A stretch of 64,000 nucleotides of DNA from JAEUHO01 sp046350655 (GTDB lineage Bacteria; Planctomycetota; PLA2; JAEUHO01), in NCBI GenBank assembly GCA_046350655.1, contig JAXMAB010000006.1:496001-560000 (forward strand), given 5' to 3'. Below, piece after piece: positions 44,192-51,984 of the stretch; the first letter of the stretch is position 1; each line of letters starts with the position of its first letter. Both the position numbers and the translations under genes were made by a program. The notes below the pieces were generated by a model. The model ran no database searches. It worked only from the letters and a program-made list of their open reading frames with translations, and was not told the origin of the DNA.

Positions 44192-44638
44192 ATGGCCACG
44201 TCCGTCCACAAGATGCGTCCCGGCGCCAAGCGGTTGCACATCATTCTCGGGATCTTCTGCTGCCTGTTCGTGATCCCGCTCCCGATCGGGATCTTCATGC
44301 TGCTGAAGGCGTTCCGCACACGCGTCGAGACCGACGAGGCCGAACTGCGGGCCTACGGCGCCCTCGGTTCGTCGGTGCTGCGCCGCGCCGACGTCGCGCG
44401 CGTCGGCCTGCTGCGCATCCCCGTCCGCAAGGCGATCGGCCAGGTCGCGGCCGGCGGCGCCGAGGGCATCAACCTCGTGTGGATCGACGTGGGGGGGAAG
44501 AAGGGGCGCGCGCTCCTGTCGCAGGTCGAGGGCACCGACGAGCTCGTCGCGCGCGTGCCCGCGATCGCGGGGAAGCCCCTCGAGACGTGCACGCTCGGGG
44601 CGTTCGGCCCGAAGTGGCCGGAGACCCCCGCGAGCTGA
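44192..44638 (+). CDS. Small membrane protein, hypothetical
   Basis: A 148-residue protein with one hydrophobic segment (about 17-41, IILGIFCCLFVIPLPIGIF) followed by a soluble domain. Alternating strands and ALLSQVEGTDELVARVPAI suggest a PH-like fold, as in small bacterial membrane proteins, but no family is certain. TATGGT lies 32 bases upstream of the ATG. Confidence 0.65.
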   Translation: MATSVHKMRPGAKRLHIILGIFCCLFVIPLPIGIFMLLKAFRTRVETDEAELRAYGALGSSVLRRADVARVGLLRIPVRKAIGQVAAGGAEGINLVWIDVGGKKGRALLSQVEGTDELVARVPAIAGKPLETCTLGAFGPKWPETPAS

Positions 44639-44992
44639 TCCCGCCGTCGGTGCCCGCCTCGCCGGGGGGCCCGTCCTCCGGCGCCCTCGCGGGCGAGCGG
44701 GCCTCGCGGTCCCGCGCCGGGCGTTCCGCGACCTCGTCGTCCTCCCTCGCGAGCGCCGCCCCGCGTCGGCGGGCGGCCCTCGGCGCGAGCGCGGCGGCGG
44801 AGCGGGGGCCACGGGGAGGGCCCGGCCGTGGTGAGACGGACCTCCGTCGGTTCCCGGGTGCGCGCGACCGTGCGCCTCTCGGAGCCCGTTCGACCGGATC
44901 GTGGGCCGCCCGCGGCGCAGGAAGCACGGGAAGCGACCGACGCGGGTCGCCCCCCGAGAGGGGCGGCCCGCGGCGGCCGCGACCCGCCGACG
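44639..44992. repeat. Intergenic region with family 1 repeat (44697-44714)
   Basis: A perfect plus-strand core GCGGGCCTCGCGGTCCCG at 44697-44714 with flanks GCGGGCGA and CGCCGG that are shared with the copy at 46879. Nothing else supportable is seen in these 354 bases. Confidence 0.7.
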
Positions 44993-45313
44993 TCAGACGC
45001 GCGCCTTGGCCTGGGCGCGGCGGCGCCGCTTCGGCTTCGGGGCGTCCTTGCCCCGCAGGTCCTTCCAGACCTTGGCCGCCTTGTCGAGCAAGCCCTCGCC
45101 GGCGTCCTTCGCGCGGGCGACCGCGCGCTTCCCGGCGTTGCCGATCGTCTTCGCGTCCGCCTTGACCTTCCGCCCCGTGACGCGGGCGTCGGCCTTCGTC
45201 TCCCGCGCCGCGTCACGGGCACGGGCCCGCAGCGAGTGGAGGAGGTCGGACAGGGCTCCGATCGCGTCGTTCACGGCGTCGAGCACCGGCTTCTCCTGGC
45301 CGTCGGACTTCAT
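44993..45313 (-). CDS. Small basic histone-H1-like protein
   Basis: A 106-residue protein. The first third (LDAVNDAIGALSDLLHSL) is an amphipathic helix; the rest is rich in Lys, Arg and Ala (TGRKVKADAKTIGNAGKRA) and ends PKPKRRRRAQAKARV. This composition suggests DNA binding or a charged stress protein. ATG 45313 is preceded by AAAGGAGTCGCC, an excellent ribosome-binding site. Confidence 0.7.
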   Translation of the reverse strand: MKSDGQEKPVLDAVNDAIGALSDLLHSLRARARDAARETKADARVTGRKVKADAKTIGNAGKRAVARAKDAGEGLLDKAAKVWKDLRGKDAPKPKRRRRAQAKARV

Positions 45314-45570
45314 GGCGACTCCTTTCGGCGCGCGCGGGCGCGCGGGGGATGAACGGGGGGCCGTTCCTCGTTGGATGCCGCATCGGCGCCGAAGGTGCGG
45401 GGCCGACCGGGGCGGCGGGCCTGCGATGGCGGGGGAGGCGCGCACCGTGGTCGATCCGGGGCCTTCGTCCGGACGTGCGGGGGGCCCGAGCGAACGGCGG
45501 CGCGACCCCGCGAGCGGGTCGACCGTCCACGCGCCCCGCGCGGACCGCGCGGGGGTTCGAGCTACCGCGC

Positions 45571-45792
45571 TCATCCGGCGCGCGGGGACCGCCGGTCGAG
45601 CGCGATGAGGGCGACGCCGGCCACGATGCCGACGAAGCCGAGCCACGGCGGGATGGTGACGTGGTCCCGGTCCTCGACCTTCACCTTGATCGGGCCGACC
45701 TCGGCCTTCGTCTCCTCCTTCGTCACGAAGAAGCCGCCGAGGACGAGTCCGAGGATGCCGAGCACGACGAGCGAGACGCCGATCCAGCGCAC
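45571..45792 (-). CDS. Small two-helix membrane protein
   Basis: A 73-residue protein (GTG start) with hydrophobic segments at about 3-24 and 48-66 joined by a Lys/Glu-rich loop (TKEETKAEVGPIKVKVEDRD). It resembles DUF3185-type small membrane proteins. It follows the next gene by three bases and is in operon with it. The 257 bases from 45314 to 45570 hold no gene. Confidence 0.75.
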   Translation of the reverse strand: MRWIGVSLVVLGILGLVLGGFFVTKEETKAEVGPIKVKVEDRDHVTIPPWLGFVGIVAGVALIALDRRSPRAG

Positions 45793-45795
45793 GGG

Positions 45796-46245
45796 TCACC
45801 TCCGCGCCTTGGATGCCGATGCGGCCCGACGCGGTCCGCGCCGCAGCCTCCGCCGCAGCTTCTCGAACGCGGTGCCGAGCACCAGGAGGGGCGCCGCGAC
45901 GAGGGTGACGGGCAGCAGCACGAGCGCCCACCCGCCCTTCGCGCGGCCGGCCGCGACGCGCGCGGCGAGCGCGATGCAGAGCACGATGCCGACGACGACG
46001 CCCACCAGGACGCCGAGGAGGATCGCCGGCGCGTCGGGGAGCGCACGGACCAGGAAGAAGGCGAGGAGGCCGGCCGCCACGCCGAGCCCGCAGCCGACGA
46101 TCGTGCCGACGCCGGCCAGGAGCGCGCCGGTCGCGGTGGAGACCGACGTCGGATCGTCCGCGTCCGGCGGCGCGACGGAGTCGAGGACCCGCCGCGCGAT
46201 CCCGGCGCCGACCTGGAGGGAACTCGCGGTCAGCCGTCGCGTCAT
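45796..46245 (-). CDS. Membrane protein, hypothetical
   Basis: A 149-residue protein with three hydrophobic segments (about 45-70, 77-98, 108-130) and a basic C-terminus (RRRLRRGPRRAASASKARR). No family recognised. ATG 46245 has GGAGGGCGAC upstream. It is the first gene of a two-gene leftward operon, divergent from the DUF1328 gene. Confidence 0.7.
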   Translation of the reverse strand: MTRRLTASSLQVGAGIARRVLDSVAPPDADDPTSVSTATGALLAGVGTIVGCGLGVAAGLLAFFLVRALPDAPAILLGVLVGVVVGIVLCIALAARVAAGRAKGGWALVLLPVTLVAAPLLVLGTAFEKLRRRLRRGPRRAASASKARR

Positions 46246-46488
46246 GTCGCCCTCCGGTCCGCGTGGAGGGCCCCGCGGTCGGAGGTCCCGGCGTCGCCGG
46301 TCCGCACCTCGGCGGCGCCGGACGCGCGGAGGCCCCGCATCCGTCGACCTGCACACCCGGGGGGGGACGTCGCGACGACCACATGGCTTGGATGCCTGCG
46401 GGCGCCCACCGGTCGAGTTCACCGGTCGCCGACGGGCGGCATCGAAAGGAGGCGTCGGCGGAGTCCCCGCGCGACCGGAGGTACCCGC

Positions 46489-46653
46489 ATGCTCCAGTGG
46501 GCGCTCGTATTCCTCGTCCTCGCGCTGATCGCCGGCGTGTTCGGCTTCGGCCTCATCGCCGGCCTCTCGCTCGAGTTCGCGAAGATCCTGTTCTTCGTGT
46601 TCCTCGTCCTCTTCGTAATCTCGATGGTGCGCGGGCGACGGGTCGGTACCTGA
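46489..46653 (+). CDS. DUF1328-family small membrane protein
   Basis: A 54-residue protein, MLQWALVFLVLALIAGVFGF followed by IAGLSLEFAKILFFVFLVLF, which matches the DUF1328 (YtjA) pattern almost throughout, including the Gly-rich turn and the KILFF helix. The role is unknown; members are often encoded near stress genes. ACCGGAGGT precedes the ATG by about eight bases. Confidence 0.92.
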   Translation: MLQWALVFLVLALIAGVFGFGLIAGLSLEFAKILFFVFLVLFVISMVRGRRVGT

Positions 46654-46878
46654 CCCGATCCCCGACGCCGCGGGGGCGGGGCGCGCCGTCACGGACCGCC
46701 CCGCTGCCCGTCCGCGCGGCGCGCGACACCCGCCGGGCGCCGCGGCGGGCTGCGCGGGTCACGTCGTGTCGCTCGTCGGTTGTCGCCTCGTCGACGTCGG
46801 GCGCACGTCGAGCCCTTCCCGCCCGGCCCGTGACACGGCACGGCATCCCGCCCGCGGAGCGTCCGCTCGCGCGGGCGA

Positions 46879-46896
46879 GCGGGCCTCGCGGTCCCG
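46879..46896 (+). repeat. Family 1 repeat (copy)
   Basis: A perfect core, with flanks giving 32 identical bases in common with the copy at 44697. It sits between the DUF1328 gene and the end of the convergent gene at 46914. Confidence 0.75.
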
Positions 46897-46913
46897 CGCC
46901 GGTCGGCCGCCGT

Positions 46914-47810
46914 TCAAGCGCGGGGCGGCCGGAGGGGACGTGATCCGCCGGCGCCGGGGCGACCGGAGGGCCGACGGGGCGGCGAGCGGTCGTCGTACGC
47001 CGGTCCTGCGTCGCCGGCCTCGGGACCGCCCGGCCGCCGACTCGATCGCCCGCGGCGTGCGTTCGTCGCCGGCGTGGGGCGACGTCCGGAGACCACCCGG
47101 CCGATCCCGCGCCGGATCGCTGCGAAGAGGGCCGTGACGGTGAGCCCGACGACGGCGTACACGAGGAGGTCGAGCCAGCCTCGATGGACGTCCTGCGGCC
47201 GGTAGACGAGCTCGGGATCGAAGCGGAGCCCGTCGCGGAGCGCGGCGAACTCGGCGTGCAGGCGCGCGCTCGTCGAGAGCGGGCCGATCAGGAGGACCAT
47301 CGCGAACCCGTCCCGGCCGGCGCGGGCGGCCAGCAACGTCAGGCTCGACGGTTCGGACGGCGCGTGCGAGACGATCTCGATGTCGACGCGGTCCGGCGCG
47401 GCCTTCGCGTCGCTGCGCACGTCGAACCGTTCGACGATCACGCCCGGCGTCGCCGGCGCCGCCATCCCCTTCAGCTCGTCCGTGATCCCGGCCATGCCGC
47501 GGCGTCCCCAGTCCGGGACCGGCTGGAACGCGACGAGGAGTGTCGTCGCCTGGCCGTCCGCGTCGGGCGACGGACGCACGAAGCTCTTCTCGAAGCTCGC
47601 TCCGGGCCCGCCCGTGCCGTCGAGCCCGGCATCCGCGAGACTCACGCCGACGAACCCCGCCGGCACCGGGACCGTGAAGCCGTGCGCGCTCCGGTAGGTC
47701 GAGTCGGCGGCCGTCGCCACGGTCGCGACGAGCACGACGGCGGCGATCCCGAGCGCCGCGGCGCATCCTCGCCTGGATCGAACGCTGGCCGGCGTCCGCA
47801 GGTGTCGCAT
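46914..47810 (-). CDS. Exported membrane-anchored protein, hypothetical
   Basis: A 298-residue protein with a signal peptide (about 1-37, basic N-region, ending VATAAD), a soluble domain (about 40-215) opening YRSAHGFTVPVPAGFVGVSL, a membrane helix near 225-243 and a long basic, probably disordered tail. The soluble part resembles small exported domains in which a YxxxxGFxVxxPxGW pattern precedes a quality-of-fit fold, but the family is not identified. Confidence 0.7.
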   Translation of the reverse strand: MRHLRTPASVRSRRGCAAALGIAAVVLVATVATAADSTYRSAHGFTVPVPAGFVGVSLADAGLDGTGGPGASFEKSFVRPSPDADGQATTLLVAFQPVPDWGRRGMAGITDELKGMAAPATPGVIVERFDVRSDAKAAPDRVDIEIVSHAPSEPSSLTLLAARAGRDGFAMVLLIGPLSTSARLHAEFAALRDGLRFDPELVYRPQDVHRGWLDLLVYAVVGLTVTALFAAIRRGIGRVVSGRRPTPATNARRGRSSRRPGGPEAGDAGPAYDDRSPPRRPSGRPGAGGSRPLRPPRA

Positions 47811-47924
47811 GCCGAGGTCTCCGCCGTGTCGCCGCCCCGCGGTGTACGCGGGCGGCGCGGATCCCGCAAGCAGGCGGCGTCGCCGGACCTCCGGGCGACG
47901 GCTTCCGGTCGCTACGATGGGCCC

Positions 47925-48734
47925 ATGCGCGCGCCGCTCGTCACCGCCCTCGTGCTCTCGGTCGTGGCCGTCTCGCTCGTCGGGGCGCCGTCGCGCGCCG
48001 AGGACGCGAAACCCGACGACGCGAAGCCGGCCAAGGCCGCGACCCTGCCCGCCTGGAAGAAGGGCGTGCAGGAGGGGACCGTCGAGATCGACGGGCAGGC
48101 CGAGAAGTTCGTCGCACTCGTCCCGCCGACGTACAGCCCGAAGAAGCCGTGCGCCGCGGTGCTCCTCCTGCACGGCAACGGCGGCACCGCGGACCGGTTC
48201 CTCCAGACGGTCAAGCCGCTCGCGGGCAAGAACCCGCCGCTCCTCATCGCGCTCGAGCGCTGCGACAACCAGCAGAAGGCCGAGGGCTACGCGCCGAAGT
48301 ACCTCGCCGCGCTCCGCGCGCAGTTCGCGCTGCGCGACGACCAGCTCTTCGTGCTCGGCTTCTCCGGCGGCGGCTTCCGCCTGTGGGACGACGTCGTCTG
48401 CAAGGCGGAGGAGGCGACGAAGTTCCGCGGCGTGATCCTCGTCGGGTCGGCCAAGCAGTCCTTCGAGCCGCCGGAGAAGCCGACGCCCGCGCCGACCGTG
48501 ATCCTCGTGGGCGACCCCAAGGACACGAACTTCACCGAGACCGGCCCCGCGGCGGAGAAGGCGCTGACCGAGAAGGCCTACGAGGTGATCGTCCTCGAGC
48601 ACGACGCCGGGCACTCGATGTCGGCGCCCGAGCTGAAGGACGTCTTCACGTGGATCGAGACCGTGGTCGCGGGCAAGAAGCCCACGCTCGCGACGCGCCG
48701 CCTCGCCGAGGAGCCCGCGAAGAAGAAGAAGTGA
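47925..48734 (+). CDS. Exported alpha/beta hydrolase (esterase/PHB-depolymerase-like)
   Basis: A 269-residue protein with a signal peptide (about 1-25). The hydrolase fold is shown by AAVLLLHGNGGTADRFLQ (oxyanion HG motif, about 78-95), LFVLGFSGGGFRL (nucleophile elbow GFSGG, Ser about 146), VILVGDPKDTNF (acid) and HDAGHSMSA (catalytic His about 229). This matches the LpqC/polyhydroxybutyrate depolymerase-like group. TACGAT ends six bases before the ATG, so the message may be leaderless. The tail is Lys-rich. Confidence 0.85.
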   Translation: MRAPLVTALVLSVVAVSLVGAPSRAEDAKPDDAKPAKAATLPAWKKGVQEGTVEIDGQAEKFVALVPPTYSPKKPCAAVLLLHGNGGTADRFLQTVKPLAGKNPPLLIALERCDNQQKAEGYAPKYLAALRAQFALRDDQLFVLGFSGGGFRLWDDVVCKAEEATKFRGVILVGSAKQSFEPPEKPTPAPTVILVGDPKDTNFTETGPAAEKALTEKAYEVIVLEHDAGHSMSAPELKDVFTWIETVVAGKKPTLATRRLAEEPAKKKK

Positions 48735-48763
48735 GCCGTCGCCGCGGATCGCGGCCATGCTCC

Positions 48764-48782
48764 CGGGACCGCGAGGCCCGGC
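48764..48782 (-). repeat. Family 1 repeat (copy)
   Basis: CGGGACCGCGAGGCCCGGC, perfect reverse core, 30 bases after the hydrolase stop. Confidence 0.75.
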
Positions 48783-48849
48783 GGCCGAATCGTCCGTGCT
48801 CGGCGACGGAACGCGGCAGGAGCCCCCGCGGGCGGGGACACTCGGTCCC

Positions 48850-49224
48850 ATGGTCGTCGTCTATCTCGCGTTCAATGCCGTCCTGTACGCGGTCCTCGGG
48901 CTGTGGTGCGCGCTCGCCCCCGGGACGACGTCGACGTTCGTCGGCCTGACGCCGGTCGGGCCCGCGGGCGCGTCGGAGTACGCCGCGGTGTACGGCGGGC
49001 TGCAGCTGGGCCTCGCGGCGTGGTTCGCGCTCGCGGCCGCGCGACCCGCGCACCAACCCTCGGCGCTCCTGTTCGCGGCGCTCGTCTACGGCGGCATCGT
49101 GGCGCTGCGCACGACCGCGGTGGTGAAGTTCGGGTTCCCGGCCCTCGGGAACGCGCGGTTCGCGTACGGGCTCGAGATCGTGCTGCTCGCGTCGGCCGTC
49201 GCGTTGCTCGTCCGGGGCCGCTGA
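48850..49224 (+). CDS. DUF4345-like small membrane protein
   Basis: A 124-residue protein with four hydrophobic segments (about 3-22, 40-60, 68-90, 103-122). The pattern YLAFNAVLYAVLGLWCALAP, then EYAAVYGGLQLGLAAWF and a third helix with an Arg is that of DUF4345. The ATG at 48850 is chosen at the start of the first helix; the upstream in-frame sequence is repeat element. Confidence 0.75.
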   Translation: MVVVYLAFNAVLYAVLGLWCALAPGTTSTFVGLTPVGPAGASEYAAVYGGLQLGLAAWFALAAARPAHQPSALLFAALVYGGIVALRTTAVVKFGFPALGNARFAYGLEIVLLASAVALLVRGR

Positions 49225-49246
49225 GCGGCCGCGAACGAAGCGGAGC

Positions 49247-49306
49247 TTCCTTCACGGCCGTCAAGCGCGGGCCCTCAGGGCCCGCTCGCCGAGCGGGTTT
49301 CAGGGG
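49247..49306. repeat. Family 2 repeat with two overlapping hairpins
   Basis: Directly after the DUF4345-like gene. GCGGGCCC-TCA-GGGCCCGC (49267-49285) and CCCGCTC-GCC-GAGCGGG (49281-49297, followed by TTTC) share bases, so only one can form at a time. The second resembles a weak terminator. A related 60-base element follows the protease gene at 54936. Confidence 0.65.
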
Positions 49307-49366
49307 CTCAGACTCCGGAAACCGAGCGAAGGCGGCTTCCTCGCAGATTCCGTGGCGGGCGCGACG

Positions 49367-50584
49367 TCAGCCGGGCAGGGGCCCGTCCCAGGGCTTCAGC
49401 TCGAGGCCGCCGAGCTGCCAGGCTTCCGGGAAGTCGCCCGCGAACGCGCGCGGCGGGTAGCCCTGCGGCGCGCGCAGCGAGCCGGGCGCGGCCTTCCGCA
49501 GCGCGTCCCACGGCGCGAAGCCGAGCACGTCGTCGCCGTTCACGAGGATCACCGCGTCGGCGAGGGGGAGCGAGGTCGGCTTGCCGGCCCGCCAGACCGT
49601 GAACGTGAGGGTCTCGCCGAGCGGCGACGACAACACGTGGAGCGCCGGCATCGGCATCACCTGGTGGCCCGGCGGCGCCAGCCGCCGCACGAGGTCGACG
49701 TGCTGCGTCGCGTCGCGAACCTCCTCGGCGCCGCGCAGGGCGCGCAGCGGGTCGTAGGCGGGGTGGTCGCGCGGGGGCATGAAGTCGTGCCACGTCTCGC
49801 CGTCGTCGCCCATGCGGACCGCGCGGAGGAAGTGGAACCGCTTCGACCGCTCGAGCATCTGGCGCGCGATCCGGGCCAGCTGGAACAGTCCGTCCGCGTC
49901 CGCCGCGTCGGCCACGAGGATGCGCTCCGTGGACGGCGCGAGGATCACCGGTCGGCCGCGGAGCGGGATCCCGGCGAACGCCCGCGGCAGGAAGAGACGG
50001 CTCGCGTCGAACCCGTCGGCCCATCCGGACGCGTAGACGCCCGGAGCGTCCTTGCGCCCCAACCAGTCGGCCGCCGGCTTCTGGCGCAGGTTCTCGCCGC
50101 CCTGGCGGTACGCGTCGTCGACCGCGACGCCCCAGCGCTCGAGGGCCGCCATCGTGACGGTGAGGCGGATCGGGCCGAAGGGCACGACCAGCTCGAAGGC
50201 GAGGTGTGGCGTGACGGGCGCACGGGGGGTGGGTTCGGCCTTGCCCACCGCATGCGCTTCGGTATCCGCCGCCACGAACGACCACTGCGTGCGCAGGTGG
50301 GGGAGCACGAGATCCTTCGCCTCGGCCCACGTCGCCGGGAGCGTCGGCGGGTGCGTCATCATGCCGGCGATGGTGGCGAGGTTGCGCAGCCGGTCCGTCG
50401 CGGAGAGGTCGGCCAGCTGGTGGTGCAGCGGGCCGAGGTCGATCACGCGGTCGCCGGCGAGCGCGAGCCGCCCCTTCGCGCGGTCGTGGTCGATCGCCCC
50501 CTCGAACCCCGCCTCCCGCAATGCGACCGTGACCTCGCGCGCGAACTCGTCGAGGGACGGGCGGCGGGTCGGGCCTTGCGTCAT
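49367..50584 (-). CDS. DUF1444-like protein
   Basis: A 405-residue cytosolic protein. The central region ALERWGVAVDDAYRQGGENL, then VYASGWADGFDASRLFLPRA and RPVILAPSTERILVADAADAD resembles the DUF1444 (YtpQ) family, where a WGV-helix is followed by an NL motif and a DASxLLL strand. The role of the family is unknown. It is convergent with the DUF4345-like gene. Confidence 0.6.
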   Translation of the reverse strand: MTQGPTRRPSLDEFAREVTVALREAGFEGAIDHDRAKGRLALAGDRVIDLGPLHHQLADLSATDRLRNLATIAGMMTHPPTLPATWAEAKDLVLPHLRTQWSFVAADTEAHAVGKAEPTPRAPVTPHLAFELVVPFGPIRLTVTMAALERWGVAVDDAYRQGGENLRQKPAADWLGRKDAPGVYASGWADGFDASRLFLPRAFAGIPLRGRPVILAPSTERILVADAADADGLFQLARIARQMLERSKRFHFLRAVRMGDDGETWHDFMPPRDHPAYDPLRALRGAEEVRDATQHVDLVRRLAPPGHQVMPMPALHVLSSPLGETLTFTVWRAGKPTSLPLADAVILVNGDDVLGFAPWDALRKAAPGSLRAPQGYPPRAFAGDFPEAWQLGGLELKPWDGPLPG

Positions 50585-50681
50585 GGGGGTCGGTTCCTCC
50601 TCTCCCGCCGCCGGCGGGGCGTGTCGGGATCGCCACCGTAGCCGCGGGCGGCGCGGCGTTCAAGGCGCCGGGGCGCGCTCG

Positions 50682-51870
50682 TCAGCGGGCGCGGTACTCG
50701 ATCACGGGCAGGGAGGTCGCGTCGCCGGCGCCGCCCAGGTAGACGGCCGGGCCTCGCGTGCTGAAGCCCCCTTCGACGTACTTCGGGTCGACCATGTCGC
50801 GGTGGTGGCCGCCGTCGTACTTCCAGAACTCGATGGCCGCGGCGCCGCCGCCGACGGCGGTGATGCACTCGACGACCTGGCCGCGATAGCCCTCGAGGGC
50901 GGCGCGCTGCTCCTTCGTCTCGCGGCCCGCGGTCGGGCTGCGGTGGCTGAAGTAGCCGCGCTCGGTCATCTCGGCGGAGTGGCCGCGCGCGGCGCGCGCG
51001 AGGCGTTCGTCGTGCACGACGGGGGAGATGCCGAGGACGCGGCGGTAGGCGTTGAGCTCGCGCAGGCCGCGGAGCGCGTCGCCCTCCATCCCGAAGGTGC
51101 GCTCCTCGTTGCGCGCGAGGATCGTCTCGCACCAGGCGTGGAAGAGGAGGAGGCGGCGCCAGCCGTCCGGCTCGATGCGCCACGCGTCGCGGAACCCGGC
51201 GAAGTCGCCTGCGCGGAGCGCGAGCAGACGGTCGGCGAGCGGGTCGGGCACCGGCGGGAAGAGCGCGTCGCGCGTGGCGGCGGGCGCGTGGGCGACGACC
51301 GCCGCGAAGGCGGCGCGGGCCGCCTCGCGCGCGTCCGCGAGCTCGCGCGCGCGCGGGCGCGAGCCGCAGCGCGGGGGCGAGCGCGCGGGCGAGGAACGGC
51401 TCGAGCCTGTCGAAGGCCCGCGTCGCGGCGTCGCCGCGGGGCTTGGCCTCGTCGTAGCCTTCGCACGGGCCCGTGACCTTCGGGTTCGCGGGGACGGGGA
51501 ACCGCACCACGTCGAACACGAAGGCCCGGGCGTGCTCGCGCGCCTCGTCCCATGCCTTCAGGGCATCGGTGGCCGCGCGACCGTCGCCGGCCTTCGACGC
51601 GAGGTCGGCGACCTTCTCCGCGGCGGCGGTCCACGCGGCGTGGCGCTCGCGCGCAAGGCGGTCGAGGAGCGCGTCGGCGCGCGCGCGCTGGTCGGCGGTG
51701 CCCGCCTTGAGCGTGCGCACCGCGTCGAGCCACGCGGGCGTGGCCTCGGCCTTCGCGACGACGGCGAGCAGTCGCTCGGTCTCGGGGTCGTGGGGCGGGC
51801 CCGCGACGGCCGCCGTCACCGCGAGGGCGAGGCTCCCGAGGACGATCAGCGCTCGCCGGCTCCCGGTCAC
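50682..51870 (-). CDS. Exported CAP/SCP-domain protein, frame-disrupted
   Basis: The GTG at 51870 starts a signal peptide (about 1-23), followed by a helical domain that reads well to FLARALAPALRL. At about 51345-51362 the frame is lost in an alternating CG run; a one-base shift restores ELADAREAARAAFAAVV and the rest. The last about 130 residues are a CAP domain: LNAYRRVLGISPVVHDERL, GHSAEMTERGYFSHRSP (His-Glu and His of the CAP cavity) and HHRDMVDPKYVEGGF. The protein is about 396 residues if repaired. CAP domains bind lipids or act as proteases or adhesins; the role here is unknown. Confidence 0.75.
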
Positions 51871-51925
51871 GCCCGGAGTCTACCCGTGCCCGCACGGGGC
51901 GGCGGGCGAGTCGGGGCGCGGCCGC

Positions 51926-51943
51926 GCGGGCCTTGCGTCCCGG
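51926..51943 (+). repeat. Family 1 repeat (diverged copy)
   Basis: GCGGGCCTTGCGTCCCGG lacks one G of the core. It lies in the divergent gap between the CAP gene and the protease gene, eight bases before a TACGCT -10-like box (51951-51956). Confidence 0.6.
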
Positions 51944-51984
51944 GATCCGGTACGCTGCACGTCCACCACGGACGGGGGCTCACG

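Noticed and set aside
44828..45352. A plus-strand gene over the H1-like gene
   Set aside because: The minus-strand reading has an excellent ribosome-binding site and sensible composition; the plus reading is an Arg/Leu-rich shadow.
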